A DNA stretch of 64,000 nt from Tindallia sp. MSAO_Bac2 (GCA_003838145.1 QYZZ01000013.1:33460-97459), one strand, 5' to 3'; positions 16,676-27,250 are shown, counted from the stretch's first letter. Notes: generated by a model not told the origin, from the sequence alone. Made by a program: numbers and translations.

Positions 16676-18583
16676 TTAAGCTTCCGGTTCGTAGATTTCC
16701 AGTCTTTTCTTGCTTTTGGGAAGAATCTGCTCGTTTGCTACCAGATCCATTTCCACTCCTGTTTGCTGTTCGATCATGTCGATATTGTTTTCTTTAACAA
16801 CAGGATTGAATTTTCTTTCCGGCTCTTTGATTTCCTCACCAGCCATAGCTGCTTTCAGCATCAATGTTGCCCGGATCGCATCTTCTTCGCAAAGTGTATT
16901 GTTAGCCAGGATTTCGTTTTCGATTCCCTGATCTGACTTGTTGTGATCCACCATGTATTTCATATGCTCGTTACCAACAACCAAAGCTCCCTGCTGTGCG
17001 CAGAAAGACATACCTACTACAGTTACTTCTCTTTCTCCCACTTGCTCATGATGGCTGGCAAAGTCGATGTGGTTGTTTCCAAATCCTTCTGTGGTAATGA
17101 AAGCCCCGTCCAGATCCATGGCTTCCACCAACATTCCCAGTCTATCGGAGACATAGAATTTCTCGGAGTTTGCCTGTGGTGATCCGACAAATACAACGCC
17201 GGCCAGATCCAGTTCTTCATCTTTCATCACATGCTCTACCAATGGCTCTCTCCAGTAGTGACGTGAGTTTTCCTTGGAAGCAGGGCCGATGCAGGTAAGT
17301 GCATGGATACCGCCGTCCAGTACTTCCAGTGGAGAAAGCATTACAGGTACATTTCCAAGGTCTACGTTTGGCTTTCCGCCAACAATGCCCACTGGCTCTA
17401 CCGGCAGGATCAGGTTGTCGTGCATAGCTCCCTGTCCCATGATTTCTTTAATAATAAGAACTTTCTTTTTACCAGGTCTTCTATATTGAACCAGCTCTTC
17501 TTCTTCAACCACCAAGTTATCATCCAGTTTTTTGATAGCTTCACGGATTTCCTGAGTGATAAAATCTGTCGCTTTGTGAGCTGCCAATGGTCCCGGACGC
17601 TCCATGTTCATTTTTTCTTTAATGACAACTTCTGTTTTGATTAGGATGTCGCCTTTATCCGGTGCTCCCGGACGTCCCCACATTATGTTTTTGTCCAGTT
17701 CGCCTTCAGATGATCCAAACTCTCCAATCTGAACGCCTTTTGCATCGGTTCCGGTTACTACCATTACAACGCCATCCAGTACGCGAGTTGCACCGGCACC
17801 TAGCTTGCAGTCCTGTTCTTTGGTTGCAATTGGCTGAACATCCATGATGGTTTCGGAGTACTGGTTGTAGTTTTCTTCCGGAATAATATCCACTTTGATG
17901 GACGTTACAATATCACTTACGTTAACAGCGTCGTCACAGATATTTTTACGCAGATACAAAGTTGTTCCATCAATCTTGGTTTCATCTGCCATTTCAACTT
18001 TATCGATCTTAAAGTGCTTTTTAACCAGTGAACGCATTTTTTTAGCTTCTGCGGATTCCTCTGAGGATACTGCTTCTGCAGCGGCTGCCTGCTCAACAGG
18101 TGCAGTTGCTGCAACGCCTGCTGCCGGAGCACTGGATGCCACAGCGCCAGTTAGTCCTATAGGGAATTCCAAGTCAATATTTTTACCTTCACCAATATGA
18201 ATCTTCACAACTCCACCAGCGTTTTGCACAACTGGCTGCTGAGCTGGTTGACTTACTGCCTGAGCAGCTGGCTCAGCTGATACAGGTGCTTCCTTGGCTG
18301 CTTCTTTTGGCGCTTCTTCTGATTCCATTGCCTGGATGCCTTCTACAACATCCGGAGTTAAGGGAGTCAGTGAATCAACGGTTTTTGTCACTTTTGCACC
18401 AATTACCTCACCAATTTTTAAGCAGTTCTCCGGGATGGTTAACAACCCAGAATCCTCCAGGTCCGGGAAAATAGCCGGATCTTCAAGGCTGCTTGCTTCC
18501 AGAACGGTTCCTGCTTCAGTTCTGCAACATACAACCGCAACTTTGTTCATGTTCTTTTTCGCAGCTTCTGCTGTGATTGCCAT
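16676..18583 (-). CDS. prdA: D-proline reductase proprotein PrdA
   Basis: Proprotein of 635 residues cut by itself into a beta chain and a pyruvoyl-bearing alpha chain. The expected cleavage is between Thr430 and Cys431 in HALTCIGPASK; the Cys would become the pyruvoyl group that binds D-proline. The N-terminal 80 residues are followed by an Ala/Pro/Gln-rich linker (about 85-180), which looks like a flexible hinge, then the conserved reductase region. AGGAGG precedes the ATG. It lies 30 bases after the true end of prdC, so both come from the sigma-54 promoter at 19934. Confidence 0.95.
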   Translation of the reverse strand: MAITAEAAKKNMNKVAVVCCRTEAGTVLEASSLEDPAIFPDLEDSGLLTIPENCLKIGEVIGAKVTKTVDSLTPLTPDVVEGIQAMESEEAPKEAAKEAPVSAEPAAQAVSQPAQQPVVQNAGGVVKIHIGEGKNIDLEFPIGLTGAVASSAPAAGVAATAPVEQAAAAEAVSSEESAEAKKMRSLVKKHFKIDKVEMADETKIDGTTLYLRKNICDDAVNVSDIVTSIKVDIIPEENYNQYSETIMDVQPIATKEQDCKLGAGATRVLDGVVMVVTGTDAKGVQIGEFGSSEGELDKNIMWGRPGAPDKGDILIKTEVVIKEKMNMERPGPLAAHKATDFITQEIREAIKKLDDNLVVEEEELVQYRRPGKKKVLIIKEIMGQGAMHDNLILPVEPVGIVGGKPNVDLGNVPVMLSPLEVLDGGIHALTCIGPASKENSRHYWREPLVEHVMKDEELDLAGVVFVGSPQANSEKFYVSDRLGMLVEAMDLDGAFITTEGFGNNHIDFASHHEQVGEREVTVVGMSFCAQQGALVVGNEHMKYMVDHNKSDQGIENEILANNTLCEEDAIRATLMLKAAMAGEEIKEPERKFNPVVKENNIDMIEQQTGVEMDLVANEQILPKSKKRLEIYEPEA

Positions 18584-18613
18584 GCGAATCGCCTCCTATT
18601 CTTTATTGTTTCA

Positions 18614-19900
18614 TTAATCTTCACATCGTCTGATCAGTTTTTCACCGGCGGCTCGCAGAACATGATCCGTACTGTGGTAAGTTGGAACTCCCAACCTGGG
18701 AGCTACAGTCATCACTGTGTTCGTTCAGTCTCCGCAACTGCCGGTAAGTAATACCTGAATGCCTTTTTTCTTCATTTTCATTACGGTCTCTGCCTGTCCA
18801 GGGCATTCTCCCGGTTTATCACACCGATATCGACCGTTAATTTCCACCATTCTCTTGCACTTTTCTTCTGCTACTATTTCAGCACCCATCGCCTCTGCTA
18901 TTTCTCTCAGCCTTGGCTCCTGTGCACCGCATTCGCAGGCCAGCAGTCCAATCTTTCGGCTTTCCTGAGGGTAGGGCATGGAAACCAAAACGCCACCCAG
19001 GGTTTTTACAATTGGTGAGTCTTCTTTGCCGGCACTGCCGGTAAAGGGACCGCCCAAGGTAATTTCCCCAAAAGGTTTTACAAATCCGCCGGCTTGTTGA
19101 ATGTATTTTCCAACAGGCTCTCCCAGCGGAACATCCAGAAATACTTTTCCCTTTTGTCCATCTTTGACCCGTCCTGCTACAGTGAAGTCCTTTTCGATAA
19201 AGGGCTTTCTTTTTTCAATGGCGTTAACGATATGTTTTACAGTCTCAACATTTTGTACCACCGTTCCTGCTTCCAGCGGCAGCTGTCCCGGTTCCAGTTC
19301 AACGCCAAGTATTTCTCTAACAACAACCCGTTCATCACCGGATGGATAAATATCCGGTAAATATGTTATTTCAATGCCTCTTTCCAGGGATGCTGCTCTT
19401 TTAATCGCTCTTACTGCTTTTTTGTATTTGGCTTTAACTGCGATATAAGCTATCGGGGCTTTTGTAATTTCCTTTAAGTATTTGGCACCCCGGACAACAA
19501 CCTGAGGATGATCTTCCATAAACTGAAGATTGTGGGCCAGTAATGGTTCGCATTCTGCACCGTTTATAATCACACTGCCTGCCTGCAAATCAGCTTTCAG
19601 TTTGATGTGTGCCGGAAAACCTGCTCCTCCGGCGCCAACAATGCCCGCTTCCTCTATGGCTTCCAGCATGCTGTCAGTCTCTCTGATTTTTACGTATTCA
19701 TCAGGCTGTTCTACCTGAGGTATGATGGATATTATTTCATCCGTAATTTCACTTACGGTTCCGTAGACGCTGGCATGAATGTTTGCACCCAACCCCTGAG
19801 GTTTGGCAATCAGCTGCCCCTTCTTAACAAAATCACCAACAGAAACAATTGGCTGACAGGGTGCTCCAACATGCTGTCTTAATGGTAAAACGATATTCAT
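18614..19900 (-). CDS. prdC: Proline reductase electron-transfer selenoprotein PrdC (RnfC-like, in-frame UGA)
   Basis: RnfC-like protein thought to pass electrons to proline reductase. It has an N-terminal barrel-type region (LRQHVGAPCQPIVSVGDFVKK), GIVGAGGAGFPAHIKLK, and INGAECEPLLAHNLQFM. The frame meets TGA at 18725-18727 after VLLTGSCGD and continues open for 36 codons to TAA at 18614, giving C-G-D-U, a CxxU redox motif. With Sec392 the protein has 428 residues. The start is ATG 19900 after AAAGGAGGTGA; the upstream GTG lies inside that site. It is the first gene after the sigma-54 promoter. Confidence 0.92.
18688..18702 (-). promoter_or_regulatory. Putative SECIS hairpin of prdC
   Basis: On the minus strand CTCCCA-GGT-TGGGAG forms a perfect 6-bp stem with a GGT loop, 22 bases after the UGA. 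Flanking ACTGT and ACAGT can close a longer stem. Distance and loop resemble bacterial SECIS elements. Confidence 0.6.
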
Positions 19901-19933
19901 GACCCTCACCTCCTTTTGCTGTCTAGATATAAT

Positions 19934-19949
19934 TGCAACCTCCGTGCCA
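19934..19949 (-). promoter_or_regulatory. Sigma-54 (-24/-12) promoter of the prd operon
   Basis: On the minus strand TGGCAC-GGAGG-TTGCA matches the sigma-54 consensus TGGCAC-N5-TTGCA at every conserved position. It is 34 bases upstream of the prdC start. The predicted transcription start is near 19923. Its activator is very likely PrdR, encoded next to it. Confidence 0.93.
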
Positions 19950-20091
19950 ACTTTTGATATTTCTTTATCAATTTTTTTCGTTTTCTTTTAAAATGTTGAT
20001 AAATCAGACTTTACGACTTTTATTTTTTTATTTTTATAGACTATTCCTATATATCTATATGCTTTTCCGATATTCTATTAACAACAAAAAC

Positions 20092-20105
20092 GTCAGCGGA
20101 CTGAC
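20092..20105. promoter_or_regulatory. Candidate PrdR enhancer site 1
   Basis: Palindrome GTCAG-CGGA-CTGAC, 14 bp, about 145 bp upstream of the sigma-54 promoter. It shares the form GTCAR-N4-YTGAC with two sites at 20203 and 20222. Confidence 0.7.
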
Positions 20106-20202
20106 ACTTTTAATCAGACATATTTTTATATGTCTTTTTATCTATGTATATATCCTGTATTTTTAGGCTTTTCACTCGATTTATTTCCAAAAACAAAATA
20201 GT

Positions 20203-20216
20203 GTCAACTGATTGAC
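20203..20216. promoter_or_regulatory. Candidate PrdR enhancer site 2
   Basis: Palindrome GTCAA-CTGA-TTGAC, 14 bp, of the same form as sites 1 and 3. It is 19 bp from site 3, centre to centre, close to two helical turns. Confidence 0.7.
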
Positions 20217-20221
20217 GTATA

Positions 20222-20235
20222 GTCAGTCAGCTGAC
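20222..20235. promoter_or_regulatory. Candidate PrdR enhancer site 3
   Basis: Palindrome GTCAG-TCAG-CTGAC, 14 bp. With site 2 it forms a tandem pair typical of oligomerising sigma-54 activators. Confidence 0.7.
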
Positions 20236-20253
20236 ACTATTTTGTTTGATAAA

Positions 20254-22017
20254 TCACAGATATTCTTTCATATCATAAAATTTAAACTTATAGTACAGTG
20301 TACTTCTGGGTATATTCAGTAGTTTGGCCGCCTTCGCCTTATTATTTCCAGCGGTTTCCATGGCACTTCGAATAGTTCTGATTTCCATTTTTTTGATGTT
20401 TTCCTGCAGATCCAGACTTGCCGGCTGATGATCATCTTCCTGCTCATCTCCCCGTTCAAGAATTCGCTCTGGTATGCTGCTCTTCTTTATTACATTTTCT
20501 TTCGAAAAAATCACCAGGTGTTCTATTGTATTTTTCAGTTCCCGTATGTTGCCAGGCCAGTTGTAGTTCATCAGGATATGAAGCACTTCTGCATCGATCT
20601 GCGGAACCATCAGGTTGTTTTCCTCACAGAAATCAGTAATGAAATACCTTAAAAAGATAGGAATATCTTCTTTTCTGTTTTTGAGACTGGGTAGATCAAT
20701 ATGAACCACATTAAGGCGATAATACAAGTCTTCCCTGAAGGATCCCTGAAGCACCATAGCCTCCAGGTCTCTGTGAGTTGCCGATATCAGACGCACATCG
20801 ATATCAATGGGCTTTTCTCCTCCAACCCGTACAATCTGTCTTTCCTGAAGTACCCGAAGCATTTTTGCCTGCATATACAAAGGCATGTCTCCAATTTCAT
20901 CCAGAAAAAGTGTTCCATGATTGGCCAGCTCTACTTTTCCGGTTTTTCCTTTGTTTAATGCTCCGGTAAAAGCACCTCCTTCATAGCCAAACATTTCACT
21001 CTCAAATAAATTTTCCGGAATGGCGCTGCAGTTTATGGCGACGAAGGGGCCTTCGCGGCCACTGGCCTGATGAATGGCACGGGCAAAAACTTCTTTTCCG
21101 GTTCCGCTCTCGCCGCCAATGAGAACACTGCTGTTGGCAGCTGCCACTTGCTGTGCTTCCTGAATTTTTTCCCGGATGATATCGCTTTTCCCTATAACAT
21201 TATGGAAAGAATACTGTTCTTCATGGATTTTTTCCACTTCTGTTTGCAAGAGATCCAGCTTTTCTTTTGTCGTTTCCAGCTCTTCTGAAAGATTGGTGGT
21301 CTCAGTAATGTCTCTGTCAGTTGATACCGCCGCTATCATTTCCCCATTAATGAAAATGGGTATGGAGCTGATAATGGCATAGCTTCCGGGTCGCGGACTA
21401 TGGTATACATTTCTTATGGGTTTTTTGCTTTTAAGGGTTTTGAGCAGTAAGGCCGTAGGAAAAAGTTCTTCCAGGTTTCGTCCGACGATATCCTTCTGAT
21501 CAACCTGATATAGTTTTTCTATCCCTTGAGACCATAGCAAAACCAGTCCCTCTGCATTTACCACACAAACTCCTTCATATAAGCTGTCCAGAATTTTTTC
21601 CAGCGCTGTGTGCATTTCGTCAATTTTTGAGTAAACCTTGTTCAAAATGTCATTGACACGAATGATTCCTACAACCTTACCTTCACGAACCACGGGTAAC
21701 CGGCCAATATTGTTCCTTCGCATAAGGTTTCTGGCTTCAATGGCTTTGGCTTCTTCCGTTGAAACAATGACATTTTGATTTGCCATTTCGTCCAATGACC
21801 TGGTCAGATCTTCTTCCGATCTGATCTGTTTCATCAGATCCTTAAAGGTTAACACGGCAACAACTTTTTCTTCTGCATCTATAATGATAATATCATCCAG
21901 ATTATGGCTGACCATTGTATTGATGGCTTGTCGGGTATTCGCTTCATTGTTTATCTTAATCAGCCGCTGGTCCATAATATCGCCAACTGTGTATCGGTCA
22001 AGTTGGTGCAAAAACAT
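20254..22017 (-). CDS. prdR: Sigma-54-dependent transcriptional activator PrdR
   Basis: Activator of 587 residues. Two CBS domains (about 10-65 and 75-128) form the likely ligand-sensing part, followed by a PAS domain (about 140-240), a coiled linker, the AAA+ domain with Walker A GESGTGKE (302-309) and the sigma-54 contact loop GAFTGA (348-353), and a C-terminal Fis-type helix-turn-helix ([20 protein letters not shown]). The start ATG follows AAGGAG. It lies directly upstream of the proline reductase operon, whose promoter is of sigma-54 type. PrdR is known to activate prd genes in response to proline in Clostridioides difficile. Confidence 0.93.
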   Translation of the reverse strand: MFLHQLDRYTVGDIMDQRLIKINNEANTRQAINTMVSHNLDDIIIIDAEEKVVAVLTFKDLMKQIRSEEDLTRSLDEMANQNVIVSTEEAKAIEARNLMRRNNIGRLPVVREGKVVGIIRVNDILNKVYSKIDEMHTALEKILDSLYEGVCVVNAEGLVLLWSQGIEKLYQVDQKDIVGRNLEELFPTALLLKTLKSKKPIRNVYHSPRPGSYAIISSIPIFINGEMIAAVSTDRDITETTNLSEELETTKEKLDLLQTEVEKIHEEQYSFHNVIGKSDIIREKIQEAQQVAAANSSVLIGGESGTGKEVFARAIHQASGREGPFVAINCSAIPENLFESEMFGYEGGAFTGALNKGKTGKVELANHGTLFLDEIGDMPLYMQAKMLRVLQERQIVRVGGEKPIDIDVRLISATHRDLEAMVLQGSFREDLYYRLNVVHIDLPSLKNRKEDIPIFLRYFITDFCEENNLMVPQIDAEVLHILMNYNWPGNIRELKNTIEHLVIFSKENVIKKSSIPERILERGDEQEDDHQPASLDLQENIKKMEIRTIRSAMETAGNNKAKAAKLLNIPRSTLYYKFKFYDMKEYL

Positions 22018-22041
22018 ACCATCGCTCCTTGTTTTTTAAAG

Positions 22042-22062
22042 AAACCCGCCGAAGGCGGGTTT
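22042..22062 (-). terminator. Hairpin terminator after the aminotransferase gene
   Basis: On the minus strand AAACCCGCC, loop TTC and GGCGGGTTT are followed by CTTTAAAA. The stem is strong but the U-run is short, so some read-through into prdR is possible. Confidence 0.7.
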
Positions 22063-22073
22063 CCAGTCAGTTA

Positions 22074-23324
22074 TTATCCGTTCACCTTGTCAATGGCCTG
22101 TTTAATGAGCCGTGCGGATTTTTTGCATTTTTCTGCTGATACGGCGCAGGGAGCAAAGCGAAGGCCGCGTCCCAGCGGCAGCAGGAATAGGTAGTCTTTT
22201 GTCAGCTCAGCTGCTACATCGTCCGGGTTTTCACATGGAATGGTGATAAAAAATCCTGCCCGATAAGGGAAGATTTCCAGTCCAATTTCCGATGCTTCAT
22301 CCACAAAAGCCTGTGCCCTTCCTTCCAATATACCTTTGAAGGAATCGCGTTCTTCGTTTATCTTTTTAAGCAGTTTTTCATCGTTGTACACATTGGCCAG
22401 AAGTTTCTGAGCTCCCCGGGTTCCATTGGACCAGCAGGCACGACTGGAGAAGGTGGCTGCGGCCAGAAACTCATCCGCCACTTCCTCACTGCTGCTGAGG
22501 CAAACCAGAGCACCACTGCGCAGGCCATAGAAAGTAAATGCCTTTGACATACTATATCCCACCAGCACCAGGATGTTTTCGGATAAGCCTTCAAACTGCT
22601 TCATAAACCCCCGGGATGTTTTCATGTCGCCGGCAAAATCAATGTAGGCGATATCCAGATACAGGATAATTTTCTTTTGCTGCTTTTCCTGCAAGTCCTT
22701 CAAAAATTCGATAACTGCTGCCCATTCCTCATCTGTCAGACTATAACCTGTCGGGTTATGAGCCGGTGTATTCATCATGATCAGTAATCTTTCCTGTTTT
22801 TCAGCCAGCTCCTGAACTTTTTCCTTAAAGGAGGTGATATTAAAGGCTTTCTTTTCATCGAAAAGCTGGAAAGTAGCCAGCTTCCGACCATGCTCTTCTG
22901 CAATGGTTTTATAAGGCGCCCAGTACCAGTCTGCCGTCAGCATGGATTCGCCTTCTTCCATATAGTTCCAGACCGCATGCCGAATGCCGCCGGAACCACC
23001 AGGGGTAGATACCACCCGGACGTGACCTTCAGGACGAAAGTCTCCAAATACAGCCTTCTCAGCCGCCTCCTGGAAATCCGGCAGTCCGGCTATAGGCGCA
23101 TAAGCTGCAATTTCGGCTTCCGGCAGGTTTTTAAATTTTTTCATCACTGTCTGCATCACCGACAGGCTTCCGTCGTCTTCCATCAGCGCTCCGATGGTTG
23201 AGTTAATTACCTGCTCTGCACCAACTTTTTTTGCTGCTTCCTGAGCTTTCTTGTTGGCGGCAAATACTTTATCGTCCGCAACAGGACGTTTGGAATGGGG
23301 TGCTACCATAGTTGTACTCATCAT
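22074..23324 (-). CDS. PLP-dependent aminotransferase, class I/II
   Basis: Fold-type I aminotransferase of 416 residues. The PLP-binding lysine is probably Lys261 in GYSMSKAFTFYGLRSG. Other markers are NTPAHNPTGYSLTDEEW, LYLDIAYIDF and a C-terminal GRGLRFAPCAVS. The sequence resembles the aspartate/aromatic aminotransferase branch (AspC/TyrB), but substrate cannot be fixed from sequence alone. In an amino-acid fermenter it would feed oxidative Stickland branches. The ATG-ATG start follows AGGAGGAATA. Confidence 0.85.
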   Translation of the reverse strand: MMSTTMVAPHSKRPVADDKVFAANKKAQEAAKKVGAEQVINSTIGALMEDDGSLSVMQTVMKKFKNLPEAEIAAYAPIAGLPDFQEAAEKAVFGDFRPEGHVRVVSTPGGSGGIRHAVWNYMEEGESMLTADWYWAPYKTIAEEHGRKLATFQLFDEKKAFNITSFKEKVQELAEKQERLLIMMNTPAHNPTGYSLTDEEWAAVIEFLKDLQEKQQKKIILYLDIAYIDFAGDMKTSRGFMKQFEGLSENILVLVGYSMSKAFTFYGLRSGALVCLSSSEEVADEFLAAATFSSRACWSNGTRGAQKLLANVYNDEKLLKKINEERDSFKGILEGRAQAFVDEASEIGLEIFPYRAGFFITIPCENPDDVAAELTKDYLFLLPLGRGLRFAPCAVSAEKCKKSARLIKQAIDKVNG

Positions 23325-23420
23325 TATTCCTCCTTATAAACCTGTATTATAGTATTTCCTGCACATCATTATCCCTATTATTTCACATTTTCTATGTTTT
23401 TGCTATATCTGCCCGGAAAA

Positions 23421-23453
23421 TATTTGAGAGCGGGGTTATCATTTCCCGCTCTC
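23421..23453 (-). terminator. Rho-independent terminator of the chemoreceptor gene
   Basis: On the minus strand GAGAGCGGG, a 10-base loop and CCCGCTCTC are followed by AAATATTTT, 11 bases after the stop codon. Confidence 0.75.
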
Positions 23454-23463
23454 TTTGAGATCC

Positions 23464-25863
23464 TTAAATTTTAAACTGAGCCATCAGCTGGTTAAGCTGA
23501 TTGGCGATTTCTGACAGATCCTGGGCTGCCTGGCTGCTCTCTGTTGCACCTTCTGCCGCTTCAGAAGCTGCCTGGTCGATTTCCTGGATGTTCTCGGAAA
23601 TATCGGATGCCCCGGCGGAAACTTCACTGTTGGCCCGGGATATTTCTTCCATTTGACTGGTCGCATTGCTGCTGTTTTGGGCCACTTCATCGGATGCCAT
23701 CGACAACTCTGAAGCTGACCGTGCAATTTCATTAACACCTTTGGATGCTTCTGAAGAGCTTCGCAGTACATCTTTTGCATTATCAGTTACTTTGCTGATG
23801 CTATTGGTTATCTTTTGGACTCTTTCGGCAGCATCTACCACGTTTTCAGAAATATTTCCGGTTGTAGCTGACTGCTCAGTTACGGCAGCCGCTATTTGTC
23901 CGGTAATGTCCTTCACCTGCTTGATAACATCCGTAATACCATCAACGGCCTTTACGGTACCCTTCATATCTTTTTGCATGGACTCAATCTGGTGAGCAAT
24001 TTCATCCGTTGCTTCTCCGGTCTGCTTAGCCAGCTCTTTAACTTCATTTGCTACTACGGCAAACCCTTTGCCGGCTTCTCCGGCTCCAGCGGCTTCAATA
24101 GCTGCATTTAGGGCCAGCATGTTTGTCTGGTCTGCTATATCATTGATCACTTCAACAATTTTATTAATTTCTGCTGATGATTTATCTAATTGTTGAATAG
24201 CTTTAGTTGTATGCTCCACTTCTCTTTCCGCTTCGTCACTGATAGTAAGGGATCTTTCGCAGTTTTCACTGATTTCGCCTAAGGAAGAATTAATCTCTTT
24301 AATGGCAGTTGTTATTTCCGCTACCAGATTATTTACTTCCCGGGCATCTTCAGTTACTGAACCCATATCACTGTTAACACCTTCTATCAGTTCCGTCACA
24401 TTGTTGACTTCTGATGAGGTTTCTTCGGAAGCCGAAGCCAGATTTCTAATATTGGCTGACATTTCCTCCACAGCGGATGCTATCGTGCTCATGTTGGTTC
24501 CGGTTTCAGCAGTTGCTTTAACAGTACCATCAATGCTGGCATTGATCTGTTCAGTCGCTGCACTGACAACACCGGTTTTAGCGCTCATTTCTTCCGTTCC
24601 GGCCGCCAGGTTATTGGCTACGTCCAGCACTGAGCTGGCGGAACTTCCAACTGAATCTGCCTGCTGTCTAATTTTAGAAATGATTGTTCCCAGGGTTTCA
24701 AGGGTGCTGTGTAATCCTTTAGCCATATCACCGACTTCGTCCTGACGATCTTTATAAAGACTGATACTGTCGTCCTCCGAAAGCCTGAAGTCGTAGGATG
24801 CAACCCGCTGGATGGATTCAGACATGGCCAGCATCGGATTAGATATGGATCTTGATCCCAACAGGATCAGAGCTGTTGCAATCATTAAAGCAACCATCGT
24901 TAGCACGATCATGGTAATCATCAGGGTTTGAACCCCTGCCATTGCCTCAGCTTCATCAACCTCTACAATCATTCCCAATGGAGTGTCTCCGATGAATGCA
25001 ACTCCGTAAGCACCAAGAACGGTGTTACCCAGATAATCATCATAGAGTCCCACTCCGTAGAATTCATCCTCTCTGTTCTGAATAGGATCCGCCAGATCTC
25101 GGGTTGCCCGTGTATCTATGGTCACCTGAAAAGCAGCATTCTGGCTGTATTCTCCAAGAAGTGTATCTGTATAAAGCATGCCCGTTTCATTTACCAGATA
25201 GATATCTCCGGTTTCGCCGATAAGATAGACACCTTCCTGTAGCATTTGCTGCAGAGTGTCTACCGGAATATATCCGTTGACAGTGCCTATAACAGCTCCC
25301 GTTCCACCTCTTCTGAGAGGTGTGGAAACAGTTACGTAATAATCGTCTATTATGTCCGAAAATTCAAATTCCGAAATATTCTGCTCTCCTGCTATGGCTG
25401 TCTGAAAATAATCCCGGGGAGAATAGTCCGCCCCCTCTATGCGGTCCTTCAGATTACCACTTCCGTATATTCCATTTCCAGCTGCATCTGTCAGGTAGAT
25501 GCTGAGAAGTCCATATTCTTCTGCCAGATCCGGAAGAACAGATTCAAGCTCATTATAAGCGTTCTGCCATTCTTCGCTTTGTTCCCCAAATTCCTCCAGG
25601 ATTTCAACAGCATCATATAAGTCGTCCATTCTGGAAAGGGTTAATCCATACATCAGCTTTTCTTCCATATATTGTTCAACTCTTCGCTCTGTCATTTCCT
25701 GATAAAGAGTCATTTCAGAAAATATACTCTCCCGCAGTTCATTTCTTGCTTGAAAATAACCAACGGAAGCAATTATAATCATCGGGATAAGTCCTGCTAC
25801 AATAAAAATGACAAACACTTTGTTTCTGATCTTCATATTATCTAATAGTTTTTTCCCTGGCAT
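23464..25863 (-). CDS. Methyl-accepting chemotaxis protein with extracytoplasmic dCache-type sensor
   Basis: Chemoreceptor of 799 residues. The first membrane helix is at about 13-33 ([22 protein letters not shown] is its core region). An extracytoplasmic double-Cache-like domain of about 280 residues follows ([43 protein letters not shown]). The second helix is near 312-335, then HAMP and the long signalling coiled coil. The kinase-contact tip contains [20 protein letters not shown]. It likely senses a small metabolite, perhaps an amino acid. ATG follows TTGGAGGG. It is a single-gene unit with its own terminator. Confidence 0.93.
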   Translation of the reverse strand: MPGKKLLDNMKIRNKVFVIFIVAGLIPMIIIASVGYFQARNELRESIFSEMTLYQEMTERRVEQYMEEKLMYGLTLSRMDDLYDAVEILEEFGEQSEEWQNAYNELESVLPDLAEEYGLLSIYLTDAAGNGIYGSGNLKDRIEGADYSPRDYFQTAIAGEQNISEFEFSDIIDDYYVTVSTPLRRGGTGAVIGTVNGYIPVDTLQQMLQEGVYLIGETGDIYLVNETGMLYTDTLLGEYSQNAAFQVTIDTRATRDLADPIQNREDEFYGVGLYDDYLGNTVLGAYGVAFIGDTPLGMIVEVDEAEAMAGVQTLMITMIVLTMVALMIATALILLGSRSISNPMLAMSESIQRVASYDFRLSEDDSISLYKDRQDEVGDMAKGLHSTLETLGTIISKIRQQADSVGSSASSVLDVANNLAAGTEEMSAKTGVVSAATEQINASIDGTVKATAETGTNMSTIASAVEEMSANIRNLASASEETSSEVNNVTELIEGVNSDMGSVTEDAREVNNLVAEITTAIKEINSSLGEISENCERSLTISDEAEREVEHTTKAIQQLDKSSAEINKIVEVINDIADQTNMLALNAAIEAAGAGEAGKGFAVVANEVKELAKQTGEATDEIAHQIESMQKDMKGTVKAVDGITDVIKQVKDITGQIAAAVTEQSATTGNISENVVDAAERVQKITNSISKVTDNAKDVLRSSSEASKGVNEIARSASELSMASDEVAQNSSNATSQMEEISRANSEVSAGASDISENIQEIDQAASEAAEGATESSQAAQDLSEIANQLNQLMAQFKI

Positions 25864-25940
25864 ATGCAGCCCTCCAATTTAGTTCCAAATTATTCACACT
25901 CAGAATGATACCCAGGACCTATCTATCCAATCAGTAGAAT

Positions 25941-25971
25941 AAAAAAAGCCACAAGAAAATGTGGCTTTTTT
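25941..25971 (-). terminator. Rho-independent terminator of metK
   Basis: On the minus strand GCCACA, loop TTTTCT and TGTGGC are followed by seven T, directly after the metK stop. Confidence 0.88.
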
Positions 25972-25973
25972 GA

Positions 25974-27158
25974 CTAAACTTCTTTTTTTAATGCTTCTGC
26001 TTTATCTGTGCGCTCCCAGGTTAAATCCACGTCGGTGCGTCCCATATGGCCGTAGGCAGCTATTTTTCGGTAGATAGGTCGTCTAAGCTCCAGGTCTCTG
26101 ATAATAGCTGCAGGACGCAGGTCAAAATGACTGCGAATCAATTCGATAAGCTTTTCCTCAGGTATAGTGCCTGTTCCAAAAGTATCCACCAGAATAGAAA
26201 CTGGCTGCGCCACACCGATGGCATAGGCCAGACCCACTTCGCAACGAGTGGCTAGACCGGCGGCAACAATATTTTTAGCCACATAGCGGGCAGCGTATGC
26301 AGCTGAGCGGTCCACCTTTGTTGGATCTTTACCGGAGAAAGCTCCGCCACCGTGCCGGGAGTAACCCCCGTAGGTGTCTACAATGATTTTACGGCCGGTA
26401 ACGCCAGCATCGCCCTGGGGTCCTCCAACAACAAAGCGTCCGGTGGGATTCACCAGGTATCGGGTTTTTTCATCAATAAAACCTTTCGGAACTACTGGTC
26501 TGATAACATGTTCAATGATGTCTTTTTCTATGGTTTCGTGCTCCACCTCCGGACTATGCTGAGAAGAAACTACCACTGCATCTACTCTGACGGGTACGTC
26601 ATCTTCATATTCAATGGTTACCTGCGTTTTTCCGTCAGGCCGAAGGTATTCCAAAGTTCCATCCTTTCGGACTTCGGCAAGGCGTTTTGAAAGTTTATGC
26701 GCCAGTGAAATTGGCATCGGCATAAGCTCCGGCGTCTCTGTGCAGGCATATCCGAACATAATCCCCTGATCACCTGCACCTGTTGATTCCAGTCCGTTTT
26801 CTTCTTCGCCTTTTCTGTGTTCCATAGATTCATCCACGCCCAGAGCTATGTCACCTGACTGTTCATCAATAGATGTCAGCACTGCGCAGGTATCACTGTC
26901 AAAGCCAAACTTGGCACGGGTGTATCCGATTTCTTCCACAGTTCTTCTGGCTATCTTAGGTATATCCACATAGCAACTTGTGGTAATTTCTCCTACAACC
27001 ATTACCATCCCTGTTGTCACTACGGTTTCGCAGGCTACCCTTCCTTTAGGATCTTTTTCAAAAATAGCATCCAGAATAGCATCAGAAATCTGGTCGCAGA
27101 TTTTATCCGGATGACCTTCAGTCACAGATTCAGAAGTAAAAAATCTTTTTTTCATCAT
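25974..27158 (-). CDS. metK: S-adenosylmethionine synthetase MetK
   Basis: Makes S-adenosylmethionine from methionine and ATP; cytosolic tetramer. The 394-residue length is standard. Family signatures are [20 protein letters not shown] at the N-terminus, [20 protein letters not shown] in the middle and [20 protein letters not shown] in the C-terminal half. The gene is monocistronic: promoter at 27403, a SAM-I riboswitch with terminator in the leader, and a terminator behind. SAM made by the enzyme should shut off its own transcription. Confidence 0.97.
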   Translation of the reverse strand: MMKKRFFTSESVTEGHPDKICDQISDAILDAIFEKDPKGRVACETVVTTGMVMVVGEITTSCYVDIPKIARRTVEEIGYTRAKFGFDSDTCAVLTSIDEQSGDIALGVDESMEHRKGEEENGLESTGAGDQGIMFGYACTETPELMPMPISLAHKLSKRLAEVRKDGTLEYLRPDGKTQVTIEYEDDVPVRVDAVVVSSQHSPEVEHETIEKDIIEHVIRPVVPKGFIDEKTRYLVNPTGRFVVGGPQGDAGVTGRKIIVDTYGGYSRHGGGAFSGKDPTKVDRSAAYAARYVAKNIVAAGLATRCEVGLAYAIGVAQPVSILVDTFGTGTIPEEKLIELIRSHFDLRPAAIIRDLELRRPIYRKIAAYGHMGRTDVDLTWERTDKAEALKKEV

Positions 27159-27190
27159 GTCTCCTCCTTGTATATTATTAATTTAACCGG

Positions 27191-27220
27191 AAAAGGCCTC
27201 TTCACAAGAAGAGGCCTTTT
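27191..27220 (-). terminator. Riboswitch-controlled terminator in the metK leader
   Basis: On the minus strand AAAAGGCCTCTTC, loop TTGT and GAAGAGGCCTTTT make a perfect 13-bp stem ending in a T-run. It is the expression platform of the SAM-I riboswitch. Confidence 0.9.
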
Positions 27221-27250
27221 AAACAAATACAAAAGCTTTCGCTTTCGATT

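Larger units (their letters stand above)
20191..20247 (-). terminator. Long palindrome after prdR: likely terminator and enhancer platform
   Basis: Arms of 26 bp (20191-20216 and 20222-20247) pair with two mismatches around GTATA. On the minus strand the 3' arm ends in CTATTTTGTTT, so the structure can act as a Rho-independent terminator starting 7 bases after the prdR stop. The same DNA contains two copies of the GTCAR-N4-YTGAC palindrome. Confidence 0.7.

Noticed and set aside
25864..25940. Sigma-28 or c-di-GMP riboswitch control of the chemoreceptor gene
   Set aside because: Neither a sigma-28 promoter match nor the conserved GEMM core is present in the upstream region.
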